A stretch of 64,000 bases of DNA from Hyalella azteca (Eukaryota; Arthropoda; Malacostraca; Amphipoda; Hyalellidae): positions 124,001 to 188,000 of the forward strand of contig NW_025943791.1 in the NCBI RefSeq assembly GCF_000764305.2. The letters run 5' to 3'. A program made the translations under genes and the position numbers. Within the stretch, counting starts at the first letter, position 1. Every line of letters starts with the position of its first letter. The notes beneath the pieces were generated by a model. The model saw only the letters and a list, made by a program, of their open reading frames with translations, was not told the origin of the DNA and did not search any database. Below are positions 34,340 to 44,600 of the stretch, piece by piece.

Positions 34340-37330
34340 TTTCATCATAGTTTATTAATGAATAATGGGCTCTGGTGCAACGGCCTTCTCGTGGTGGAGC
34401 CGTCTGGGTCGTCTACCGACGCCCCAGCAAACCGTTGTAGAACCCCTCCCTGCCTCGTCCCGCCGCGCAGGGTTTTCTCCACCGCAGCGGTCTCTCCCGG
34501 CAAGCCTGCTCCGGATCCTTCTTTTAATGGCCGGAATAAATCCCAACCCTGGGCCGCGAATCTGCATATGCGCAGTTTGTAATAAAACCACAAACAAAAC
34601 GCAATATTCCCTACGCTGCCTGACTTGCTCCAAGTGATACCACACGGTCGCCTGCTCAACGCAAATTAACAACTACTATCTTTGCAACAATTGCCCAAGG
34701 CCTCTTCCTCCCTCTCCCCACCCGCCGTCCGGGCACTCAGGGCCTGTCCGCCCACCCCAGCCATTCCGCCTGAGCGTCGCAGCTCACTGCCCACTGGAAC
34801 CCTGAAGATTTTCCAGTTTAACTGTAACGGATTTTAGAACAAATCTGACGAAATCGAACTCTTTCTGGCCACCCACAGCATCCAAGTAGCAGCCATCCAA
34901 TAAACAAAACTATCTTCCCGCTCCAAAGACCCGAAATTTGAAAACTTTGCTGTCTTCCGCAAAGATAGGAGCACGGGACGAAGTGGAGGCCTGACGATGT
35001 TGATTCACAACAGTATCACGTTCACTATTAAGCAGCTACCAGACCATAACCCAATCGAAAAACAGGCGACAACCATCTAGGCCAATAACACTGATCTTAT
35101 TATCATTAATGTCTACACCCCACCCCAATCGTCCTGCCCACCGAACTTCAGAGCAATTAGTGCCGAACTCATTGATACTTGGCGACCTGAACGCACACGA
35201 CCCCCACTGGCACTCGCGCATCCAGGACACGCGTGGAGAAGAACTGGCGAATGAAATCGGCGATTCTGATCACGGGACGCTGAATTTGGACACACCAATC
35301 CGGCTTCCAACCGCAGGACAACCCTCCTCGCTAGACCTTTCAAACGCCTCAGATACCCTGATCACCCACATGGATTGGACCATCATGACCACTCTGTCAT
35401 CCGACCACCTGCCAATCATCATTACACAGCAAGCAGACTATCAGACAATCAAGACCCCGAAAATCACCTTCACGAACTTTGCCAAAGCCGACTGGGAAAA
35501 ATACACTGCCGACACCGAGGCCGCCTTCGAAAACTCCGTCTTCCCTGCCAACTTGTCTACAGCCGAACATTAGTTTCGTAAAATTTTATTCAGCGCAAGC
35601 AACCGTAACATTCCTTCAGGCCGTCACATCTGTTCCAAGTCGGGCCTCTCCAAAGATATCATCAACCTCACCCGACAGCGAGACATCCTCCGTGCCGCCG
35701 ACCCCACTTCCGACAATGTAGCAGCTCTTACTGCCATATCCACCAACTCACCAACCAAAACAAAAAAGCCCGATTGAAACAATACATCTCTACCTTCAAC
35801 CGCCATACTAACGTAAACCGCCTCTGTTCAACACTAAAGGCCCAATCTCCCTGCTTTGTCTCGCCATCAAAGTACTAGAAAGATGTTTGTTACCTATTAT
35901 CACCCAACACCTGCCCCTAGCCGATCATCAACATGGATTCCGGCCCGGGTATTCGACCACGTTTGCACTCACTCTTCTCACTACAGATATCATCTACGGT
36001 CTTAACAAAAAGAGGCCTGCGCACCGAACCATTATTGCCGCACTGGACCTCACCAAAGCCTTCGACACCGTCAACCACCGGATACTGATCGACGGCCTTC
36101 TCGCCTCCCCACTGCCCGGATCTATCACCCGCTGGATCTCCAACTACCTACACGGCCGTTCTGCCTCAACGGAATTTCGCCATCAAAACTCTAAACACCG
36201 ATTAATCCACACAGGTGTTCCACAGGTCTCCGTCCTGTCTCCTGCCCTCTTCAATTACATATGTCTCCAAGGCACCCCAACCCCCACCCAACATCAAGAT
36301 CATCTCTTATGCTAACGATTTCACAATCTACAGCACTGGTCCCGACGCCGACATTCTCACCCAGAAACTCAACGACTACCTCCCCCAACTCTGCACTTTT
36401 TCACTCACCGCAACCTGGAAATCTCTGCCAGCAAATCAACAGTCACTCTCATTAAACCGCACACGGCCCAGTACAATCACCACCCTCAAGTCAAGATCAA
36501 CAATCAACTACTCCCGCTAGAACACAACCCAAAAATCCTTTGCATAACTTTTGACACCATGCTCACCTTTACCACCACCACAGAACCACGGCAGCAAAAG
36601 CCTCAAAACGCAAGAACATACTGAAAGCACTCTCAGGCACATCCTTTGGACGAGACAAGGAAACCCTACTACAAACACACAAAGCCATCGGCCGCCCAGT
36701 AATTGAGTACGCCAGCCCAGCCTGATCTCCTGTCACCTCTCCTACCAACTTCACCCGCCTGCAAACAGTTCAAAATTCTGCTCGGAGAACCATAACCGGT
36801 TGCCACAACACAACTGCCGAACAACATCTTCACTCCGAATGTCAAATGCTCACTGTTCAACAACATACGGACCTCCTCTCAGCCCAGTACCTTCTGCGGA
36901 GTCACCTCCCTCAACACGCCTGCCACCAAATCACAAGACCGCACCCCCAACCCCGCAACATAAGAGATACTCTTTTCACCAAATACATAAATGCCGTTCA
37001 ACCTTCACTCCCAACCATTATTAACAGTACCACCCTCGAAGCAGCTAGCGACACTCTCTATTCCAACGCTGCCCGCGCTGCCATAGACTCGTACCACCCA
37101 CCAGTATTGGCTTCTTAACGGCTGGCCTCCTCCGCTTCCGGAAATAGATAGATCTGAACCATCGCTTCAAAGATCTGCAAACGAACCCTGGCACAACTTC
37201 GCTATGACCACTGTATACTCATGAACAGCTACAAAAGCAGAATTAAAAATAACGCCAATAACCTGTGCAACTACTGCCACCTCTCTTCGGATGATGTGCC
37301 CCACCTCTTCGACTGCTCTAAAAGGCCCGT
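34340..37330 (+). mobile_element. Non-LTR retrotransposon (Jockey/CR1 group), decayed, one ORF with PHD-like finger, AP endonuclease and reverse transcriptase
   Basis: GC-rich compared with its surroundings. Domains in order, across several frame breaks: a 2A-like GINPNPGP at 34,533-34,556 directly followed by a Cys-rich finger (CICAVCNK...LRCLTCSK, stop at its end); an AP-like endonuclease (35,109-35,573) with GDLNAHDPHWHS and a C-terminal SDHLPI; a reverse transcriptase (35,887-36,520) with QHGFRPGYST, ALDLTKAFDTVNH, GVPQ-SVLSPALFN and, after a frameshift, SYANDFTIYS where the catalytic motif is normally YADD; and a C-terminal CNYCHLSSDDVPHLFDC zinc knuckle (37,221-37,330). Stops and frameshifts in every domain and the YAND change make it inactive. 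It ends abruptly at 37,330 in another repeat. Confidence 0.9.
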
Positions 37331-37450
37331 TCACACTAGGGGCAACACACGAGAATCAAGTGCCTCAAAGCGCATGCAGAGGCGCTTTGCAGCCTCTGCA
37401 TGCGCTTCTTGACCGATTGACGAGCTAGCGATTGACATGGGCCATGCCTC
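37324..37450. repeat. DNA-transposon-like end and 16-bp perfect hairpin
   Basis: GGCCCGTTCACACTAGGGGC, a word often seen at ends of DNA-transposon MITEs, abuts the broken end of the retrotransposon. Just after it AAGCGCATGCAGAGGC (37,368-37,383) and its exact complement (37,392-37,407) flank an 8-nt loop. Confidence 0.6.
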
Positions 37451-38149
37451 ATGCAACACAAGCGCGGCGCTTAGTAGATAGCTATTAAATAAAAGAATTG
37501 ATATCACTTGTATGCTTAAATCGCAAATTAACTAAGAATTTAAATTAAATTAAAATTTTAAATAAAATTGAAAATCTAAAATAATTAATTAAAGAAATTG
37601 AATTCGTTCTATGGTTTCAATGTATTAATTTGTGACTTCTGATTTGTGATTCTAGATTACACGAACTGACGATGGAGCTGGTCTCCGAAACGTTTTATGA
37701 ATTTTTGTGGACTATTCTTTGCTTTTAAATTCTTAGTTAGTAGATAGCTGTCTGTGGTCTAGTAAGGTTGATTGTGTACGTTGGTCCGGTACACCAAATG
37801 TCGACTAACACCACTCTCGTTTGGAGTCACTCTCTAGTAGAGCGCCTAATTGATCTCTATAGAGAACACGAATGCCTATGGACTGTTCGGTCAAAGGAGT
37901 CCAAAAATCGAAATGCAAATGATGTAAGTTATTTTTACATGACGTGTTTAGTTCATGTGATTTAAGCAACTCCTGACAATTTATGCATTACCGTTTAGCG
38001 ATTTCAAATGATGATATAATATCGGTACGAATATTGGAACTTTTTATTTAAGAATAGACTATATTTTTATAAACTAACTGTATCTTTTTGAATGTGCTAG
38101 TTCTCTAATTATGATGTCTATGCTAAATTCTCGTTTACAACTGACATAG
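37451..38149. other. Intergenic, nothing recognised
   Basis: AT-rich with AAATTAAATTAAAATTTTAA runs near 37,540-37,570. No supported gene. Confidence 0.4.
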
Positions 38150-38154
38150 TGGGA

Positions 38155-38405
38155 AGAATGGCGGACCGCAGCACACCCGAGAACAATGGCTACAGCTCAA
38201 ATTCGGTGACATCCATCCTCATTGACGTCTAGGTGGCAACTAGTGTTCAAAGCGCGCGGTCTCGAGCTATCGCTTAATTACCCAACGCCCCTCAGCACCA
38301 TAGACCTTTGGAGGGACCCAGCTGCGGTTGTGCGCTGGCTCCAGCCACGGCTGGACCAGTGACGCCGGTATCGGGCGCGGGGCAACAACAATAACAACAA
38401 CATTA
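38155..38405 (+). mobile_element. Probable non-LTR retrotransposon 3' end with AACAACAAT tail
   Basis: A GC-rich block (AGAATGGCGGACCGCAGCAC ... GACGCCGGTATCGGGCGCGG) ends in GGCAACAACAATAACAACAA. A GC-rich segment closed by a short repeat tail suggests the 3' end of a non-LTR element; no coding motif remains. Confidence 0.4.
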
Positions 38406-38944
38406 ATGATCGCATCTCCCTTCCTCACGTAATTCACGTATATAGAAGCTTATCATTACATAGGCTTTGTAATGAAGCAATGGGACATTAAAATCAATTC
38501 CAAAATATAGTTGGTAGCAGTTCATGACGCGTGAAATTTGCAGGGCGCAATGTGAGACGTTTTTGTCGTTGCTTTCCGTTATAGGCTAAAAAGCGTTAGC
38601 TGGCTGCAGGGCTAGTTCATGACTTAAAAATTGTAGACCTACGGCTACGCTCCCATATACGCGCAAAGGCCGCGGGGGAGAAGGGACTGGCGAAGAGATT
38701 CTGAGTGGACTCAAGAAAGGACTGGCGAAGAGATTCTGCAGTACTGAAGGAATTTTTACTTCTGAGCTGTGGATGCACCGATTTGCGATTGGGTAAAGCC
38801 GGCAGGCGTGAGGCCAATCATCATGAGGTGGTCATAACGAGGAAGGGTGAATCTCATGGGTCGTTTTGTATTAGAAACAACAACAATAGGAGAAAAGAGG
38901 AAGTGGGTCTGAAGGGCGCTCTCAAGAAGTAAAGAACACGCAAG
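38406..38944. other. Intergenic, nothing recognised
   Basis: GGACTGGCGAAGAGATTCTG is repeated at 38,683 and 38,718. Open frames here are short and without domains. Confidence 0.45.
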
Positions 38945-39120
38945 GTCTTGTTAGAATAGAATAGAATAGAATAGAAGTGTCGGCGCTGAAGAAATAGGCC
39001 CATGGCCTGTTGCCGATTCTTGAACTTTTCGTGACTTGATTCACAAGGGATCCGGCCTTTGGAACCCGATCTTTCCATAGCTGACGATTGATTGAGATAG
39101 CTGCTGGACTTATTGCCTGG
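38945..39120 (-). mobile_element. Retroposon 3' end with (TAGAA)n tail (family of 13,380-13,625, inverted)
   Basis: It starts with ATAGAATAGAATAGAA (the tail), then GTCGGCGCTGAAGAAATAGG and CCATGGCCTGTTGCCGATTC, the reverse complement of the 13.4 kb copy, with the same FKNRQQAMGLFLQRRHFY frame on the minus strand. Confidence 0.65.
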
Positions 39121-39146
39121 TCCGTAATTTGCTAGGCATTTTAAGA

Positions 39147-39147
39147 N
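39147..39147. other. Single ambiguous base (N)
   Basis: One isolated N in otherwise continuous sequence. Confidence 1.
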
Positions 39148-41595
39148 CTACTGACTCAACAAGTCCGCGTTATTTAAAAATGAAAACACTTTCACTTGTT
39201 TGGCTTGTTCATTCAATTTGCACTCTCTTTTACTGACTTCACTGAACTGAACTGAAATTCGGTTATTCTCTGGCACGGATCATAAAAAAAAAATGCGAAA
39301 AGAGTTCCGAAAACGGCACAGTAAAAGGTTAAAAAATTTAGAAATTTGGGACCACGAGCACGAGCGTCCGCTCTCGACCACGGCTTAATGGAGACTTCTG
39401 GTCGAGGAGCTTAATGCAGACAAGGGAAGAATACCTGTTCTCTATGCAGACAAGAGAAGAATACCTGTCTCAGCATGGAGGTGGGCTTTAGATACCTACT
39501 CGAGGCAGCCGATGGCGAGTCTTAAGTTAGGGTACAGCTCAGGATGGATGGTCTGTATGCTCACGGCTGTGGTGTCAGAGGCACAAAGGTGACAGGGGAT
39601 ACATGATTATGGTCGATAGATGATCCAAAAGGTTGTCAGAATGTCATTATTTGAGTAACACTAGTAAAAACAGCTTTGGTTTTCAGTGTGTGCGAGGTGC
39701 CAGTCGCCTATGTGGCTATGTATGATTAGCCTACACGTGAGAGAAAAATTGAGTATTTTATGTGACCCTCAGAATTTTATGAATATTTTTCCATTGAATG
39801 TTGTTGCATATCGTGAATGTTTGATTGCTGTGTTTGTGGGTTGAAAAGCGTATCAGACGCAATGATCGTCGGGGCACGTGAGCGTGTTCAGCACTGTCGA
39901 TTATTTCTGAGGGATTGACTGTTGTAGCGACATTAGGGAGACACCGGCGTAAGTTAGAGACTGTCGCGATCTGGAGAAAAGTGGTAAGATGGTTGGAACC
40001 ATATTTCGGCGAAGAACTACCCGAGGTCACGTAAGCTGCGAGCGAAAGCTCAATCCAAAGACTTACGGTAGATGTGTGCTCGTGAACTTTAGCCGATAGC
40101 TTCACAAATAACTAAAATAAATAATCATCTTCGTAAGCCAGGCAATCATGGCCAGTCCATAACAATAAAATGTTCAGATGATTTTACAATAGTTCTAAGT
40201 CTAATAAAGTTAAATAATATTATTTCGTAAGTTATAGAGTATGAGTAGGCTAAAAATCTTCTTCATGCGACTCTGGCAACTACGGTGACCGAGCTCCAAA
40301 ACCGTTACAAGTTCTATTCTAAATAAGACGCGCTGCCGCTCGGTGATACCAAAATTATTATAGGATATCTTGCGAATAACACTGGGTCTCTTGTTCGGAT
40401 TTCATACATGAAGAAATTTACCTCACGCTTGTATCACCAAGTTACAAAGTTTGGCAGAACCTGAAATAATAAAGAAAAAAACCCAGACGCTATTTATATC
40501 CGCCATATCTCCTGAATTCCTCCGGTTACCCCGACCACGCTATTAGCCATATTATTCCCACATTACCGGTAGCCCTCGATCACCAAGTCCCTCAGATGTG
40601 TATCCTGCCCCTTCCAAATGAGCCAGGTTTGCAAACATGCTAGCAAATATATTATATCCTCGCACAGAATCTTCAGGAACACGCATTAACCGATATTATT
40701 AATATGCCTAAAAACGCTAGATTAGCGAAATTGAAATGAACATGGTTTGTAGACCCCGAATATAGCAGCACAATGGTATGATGATACGAAGAAAAATCCT
40801 GTACGAAGGTTCTACATGGTGAAAAAGATCATCCTTTCGTTAAAAACGCTCGTTGTGCAAATACACTACTTCGGATTCTAGTCTACCTTATTCATAAATA
40901 TTGTTTTCTGAGAGATACGTCTAATCTACTTTCATTAATCATAAATTAAATGGCAGCGGGATGGTACACCCATGGTTGAATTAATTTATTATTTATTTAT
41001 TAGTATTATTTCAACCATGGGTACACCCGAGAATGGCTGGGTCTGCAGCATGTAGTTATTCTTTTCCTACTTGCTTATTTGGAATGCTCCGATACTTTAG
41101 GAAAATTACCCTTTTCGCAGTCACATAGAGAATATTTTCTAACAGAATCAAATATTATTTAGGAGTGAATAGACGATTAAATTTCCGAGTTCCAGCAAGA
41201 CCAAAACATCATTACAACACTACGGAAAACCGAAGAAAAAAAATTAAGAAGCTTTCCATATACAAATATAGGCAGGCAGATAATGCATGAATAACAATTG
41301 TCCTTAATGAATTCCATAACTGATTCAAACCTTATTCGGTCGTCAGGAGAGAGTCCAGATATTACGGTATCTATAACTGAGACCTCAGCAGCAAACAAAT
41401 TGATGCTCATTGCTCACAGCCGTCGTTGAGGCTGAGGGTAATGGTACCTTCGTTTTCGTTGTCTGGTGAACGCCCTTGAAACCTTGATGCGTTATTGTCC
41501 AATTGAAGCGGTAACAAAGTCATTGAACGAATCTGGATACAGTGGCTAGTGCGTAGAATACAAGGTGTGGTGCGGGTTAGCGAAAGATAAGAAAA
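39148..41595. other. Non-coding region upstream of the proposed dock first exon
   Basis: The dock promoter and 5' UTR probably lie near the right end of this stretch, but no TATA box or initiator can be fixed. ATGCAGACAAG(G/A)GAAGAATACCTGT is repeated at 39,413 and 39,443. ACCCATGGTTGAA at 40,968-40,980 is inverted at 41,010-41,022 around an AT-rich loop. No supported gene otherwise. Confidence 0.45.
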
Positions 41596-41614
41596 ATGTC
41601 TAGCCTTAAAATAG
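41596..41614 (+). CDS. dock: Proposed dock coding exon 1 (start codon, 6 codons + 1 nt)
   Basis: GAAAAATGTCTAGCCTTAAA has a good arthropod start context, and the frame runs to ATAG/gtgagt, a strong donor, after MSSLKI plus one base. The phase-1 end fits the two-base start of exon 2 at 45,929 (or 45,938). The SH3-1 exon has an in-frame TGA at 45,919-45,921 and no in-frame ATG after it, so a separate first exon must exist. This is the best candidate I found upstream, but the choice rests only on context, donor strength and phase. Part of the sequence before it should be 5' UTR. Confidence 0.45.
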
Positions 41615-44600
41615 GTGAGTTAATTAAGAATACCTAAGAAACAGAAGCGGAATAAATAATAATAAAATTGTAGTTATATCCTGAAAACCCCCTTGTCAAT
41701 CTTTATTAATAATTCTTCTAACAATAATAATTGTTAGAAGAGAATTTTGATTTTTTACTTTTTTTCAAATACCTAGCTACTAAGCTACCTATGCACACGC
41801 CACACATTAGCTAATAAATTCACAGAGGCATATGACGATATGAGAGTCATAGGCTGTGTGCTATGGACTATGGTGGTACTTTCTCAACCTTCATCCTTAA
41901 ATTATTAAGTTTTTGAGTCCTGTAAGGCTGTAAGTTTACCAGTAGGCTAACTAGGTTGGAAGTATCATGGATATTGGATCATAGATACCAGCATTAACAA
42001 GCTTGTAAGATGTTGAATGAAATATTTAATTTTATCAAGTCCAATCAGAAGTAAAAACAAGCCTGTTTCATAAAAGACTCCCTTCTTCACTGATTTGCAA
42101 TTTTGCTTGCAATTTCATCTTTGTTGGTGACTTGGTGTCATGTGATGATGTGAATGAGACAAATATGCCCTTACTTGAAGATGTTAAAGTCCATTTCACT
42201 TGATTTAATAGCCCTTGCCTAATTTCTTTCATGAAAATAATAAAATATAATAAAAGCAGCATATCTTTGCCAAAAATGTTAAAAAATGGCCTGTAACTGT
42301 AAGCAAATGTTTTTGCCTGTAATTTCTGAAAAACCATGCCTAATAATTCAGATTAGCCAGTATGGGTGTTTTTGTTACATTCTCATGTGGATACATACTA
42401 CTTCCCAATTTTCCACTGTGCATTTGCCACTATGCAGGATTGTAATTTTCCTAGTAAATCCCTATTCATTTCTGAAATCTTCATACATTAGAAGGTTCAC
42501 AGCGCACAGCCCAATTTTGTATTTTTGTTATTAATTACAAAGGAGGTATGGTAGTTCTTTTATCAGGAATCTCTTTGTTCCAATAATGACGGGAAAGCTC
42601 TAATTGCGGCTCTGAAGGTAATGTTTTTCTTGCTGGCCTCTATTGGCACTAGTATGTAATAATCTAGTGTGGAAAACATTTATTCACCCTGGCTCCCAGC
42701 TGCAATTTCTTGAACTTGATTTTTGGAGCCATGAATGTATTGAGTTTTCAGCCATGAATATCTTTTCCAGGCTATAAAAAGCCATTTGTGAGGCTGAGTC
42801 ACCAAATCATTTTCCAAGCCATTAATCCACTTGCCTAGCTGGGCTAGCTCTGCAGACATATTGAGCCAAATCTCTAATTTTACCCTTGAAGTAGCAGCAA
42901 ATATATTTTTCTTACTTAAGAGGCATTTACTCTCATAATAATGTATTTGTCACATTTTTGTTGAAGAAAAATGCAGCTATAACACAGTCGGACAAACCGA
43001 CATGACTGGCTTTGACTGCAACCATGGTTAACTAGTATAAGATGAGAAGCTCATTTTTGTGGATGTCATTTGTTTTTTTGCCTGTGACGTCCACATCACT
43101 GATTCAGTGACTTTGCAGGCATTAACCATTCACCGAAATGCAATCAAACCAGTCAACCAATCTGTCATAGGAATGACGGGATTGTTTATGTTTCTCGATC
43201 TCAGTGACGTAACAAGAAAGCTGAACTGAAAGACCGAAATCTTTGTGTGTCAACCTTATATAGTTCAACCATGACTGCAACTACGTGATTCTCACTGAAA
43301 CATATTGGATGTAGGATATCTTGGTGGGAGCGCAGTTCTGAACTGTGGAAGTTCAACATATCATTAAATGATACAAGCATGAAGCAGGATATTCTCAATC
43401 AAACCAAAATACATGACTCTGGAGCCACAAGATTTCATACACAACAGGATTTATTCAATTGTGTACTGTCAACAGGGGTGACTTGGGCCACACCTACAAC
43501 AGAAACTAATGGCATTACCAGCAAAACAAAATAATAAACGTTGGCCAAATTCACCCCGGTGGCTAAAGTCACCCCAGTCACTTTGGCCAACATTTATTAA
43601 TTTGATTTGCTGCCATTTATTTCTGTTGTACGTGTGGCCAAAGTCACTCCAGGTGGCCGATGTCACCCCAGTTGACAGTATAACATGAATATTATAGAAT
43701 GTTGTCATTCTATAATAAATAAAGGAAATTGATGTTTCTGAATATTCGAATGAAATGCCATGATCCAGGCCAAACTGGAGACACAGAGCCACTTCTGAAT
43801 GAAACAAAAATGTCCTGGCAAATGGACAGATTTATCAAGTTCAATGGCCTTTGCCTAATTTATTTTGTAAAAATTGAAATTTGGAAAAGTCTGCTGATAT
43901 TCCAAGTTGGAATCCAGGAATGCTACATGACAACTGCCACCTCTCACAAGCTAAATTATGTATTAATTGATTAGCTGAAAATTTGCTTGCAACCTTACAC
44001 ATTTTTTAACAAAAATTTTTAGTGATTGGTGATAACTGATAAATTAGCTTTTTTCTAGGATGACAAGTTTTGAATGTTTTTTCTGTCTAAATTTACTCGT
44101 AAAACGATGTTGTTGAATAATTTAAAAGTCCAGTTGTAAATTACTTGTGTTGACTAAATATCAACTAAATGGTGGTTATTTCTTTTTAATTTATGCATTA
44201 TTGGAATGTTATTTTAAAAAAAAATAGATCTGCACAATACATTTATATTATTTTTGTATTCCAATAGTTTGCCTGTTTTGTTTTACTTATTCAATCCCTA
44301 GCATTCCTACTCTGTGGTTGTAACATACACACTCATGGCTTGAAAAAATAATCATGTCCAGTCATTCTTATGGCTGAGAATGATAATGAAGGAAAATTAT
44401 TTAAATACACTTAAATTTCATTTTAAAGTCAATCTGAAAATGTATTTTTACCAGTTGACGTTGGTTCTACTAAAGAACCGTTGATTTTTATTTGAAACTG
44501 CAAGAACAGGAGAATCATTTATAATTACATTTTAATTTTTTTCATAATCAGAAATTATATTTTTTCAGCTTTCTGTCTGCAAAATCTGAAATTAAAGTTT

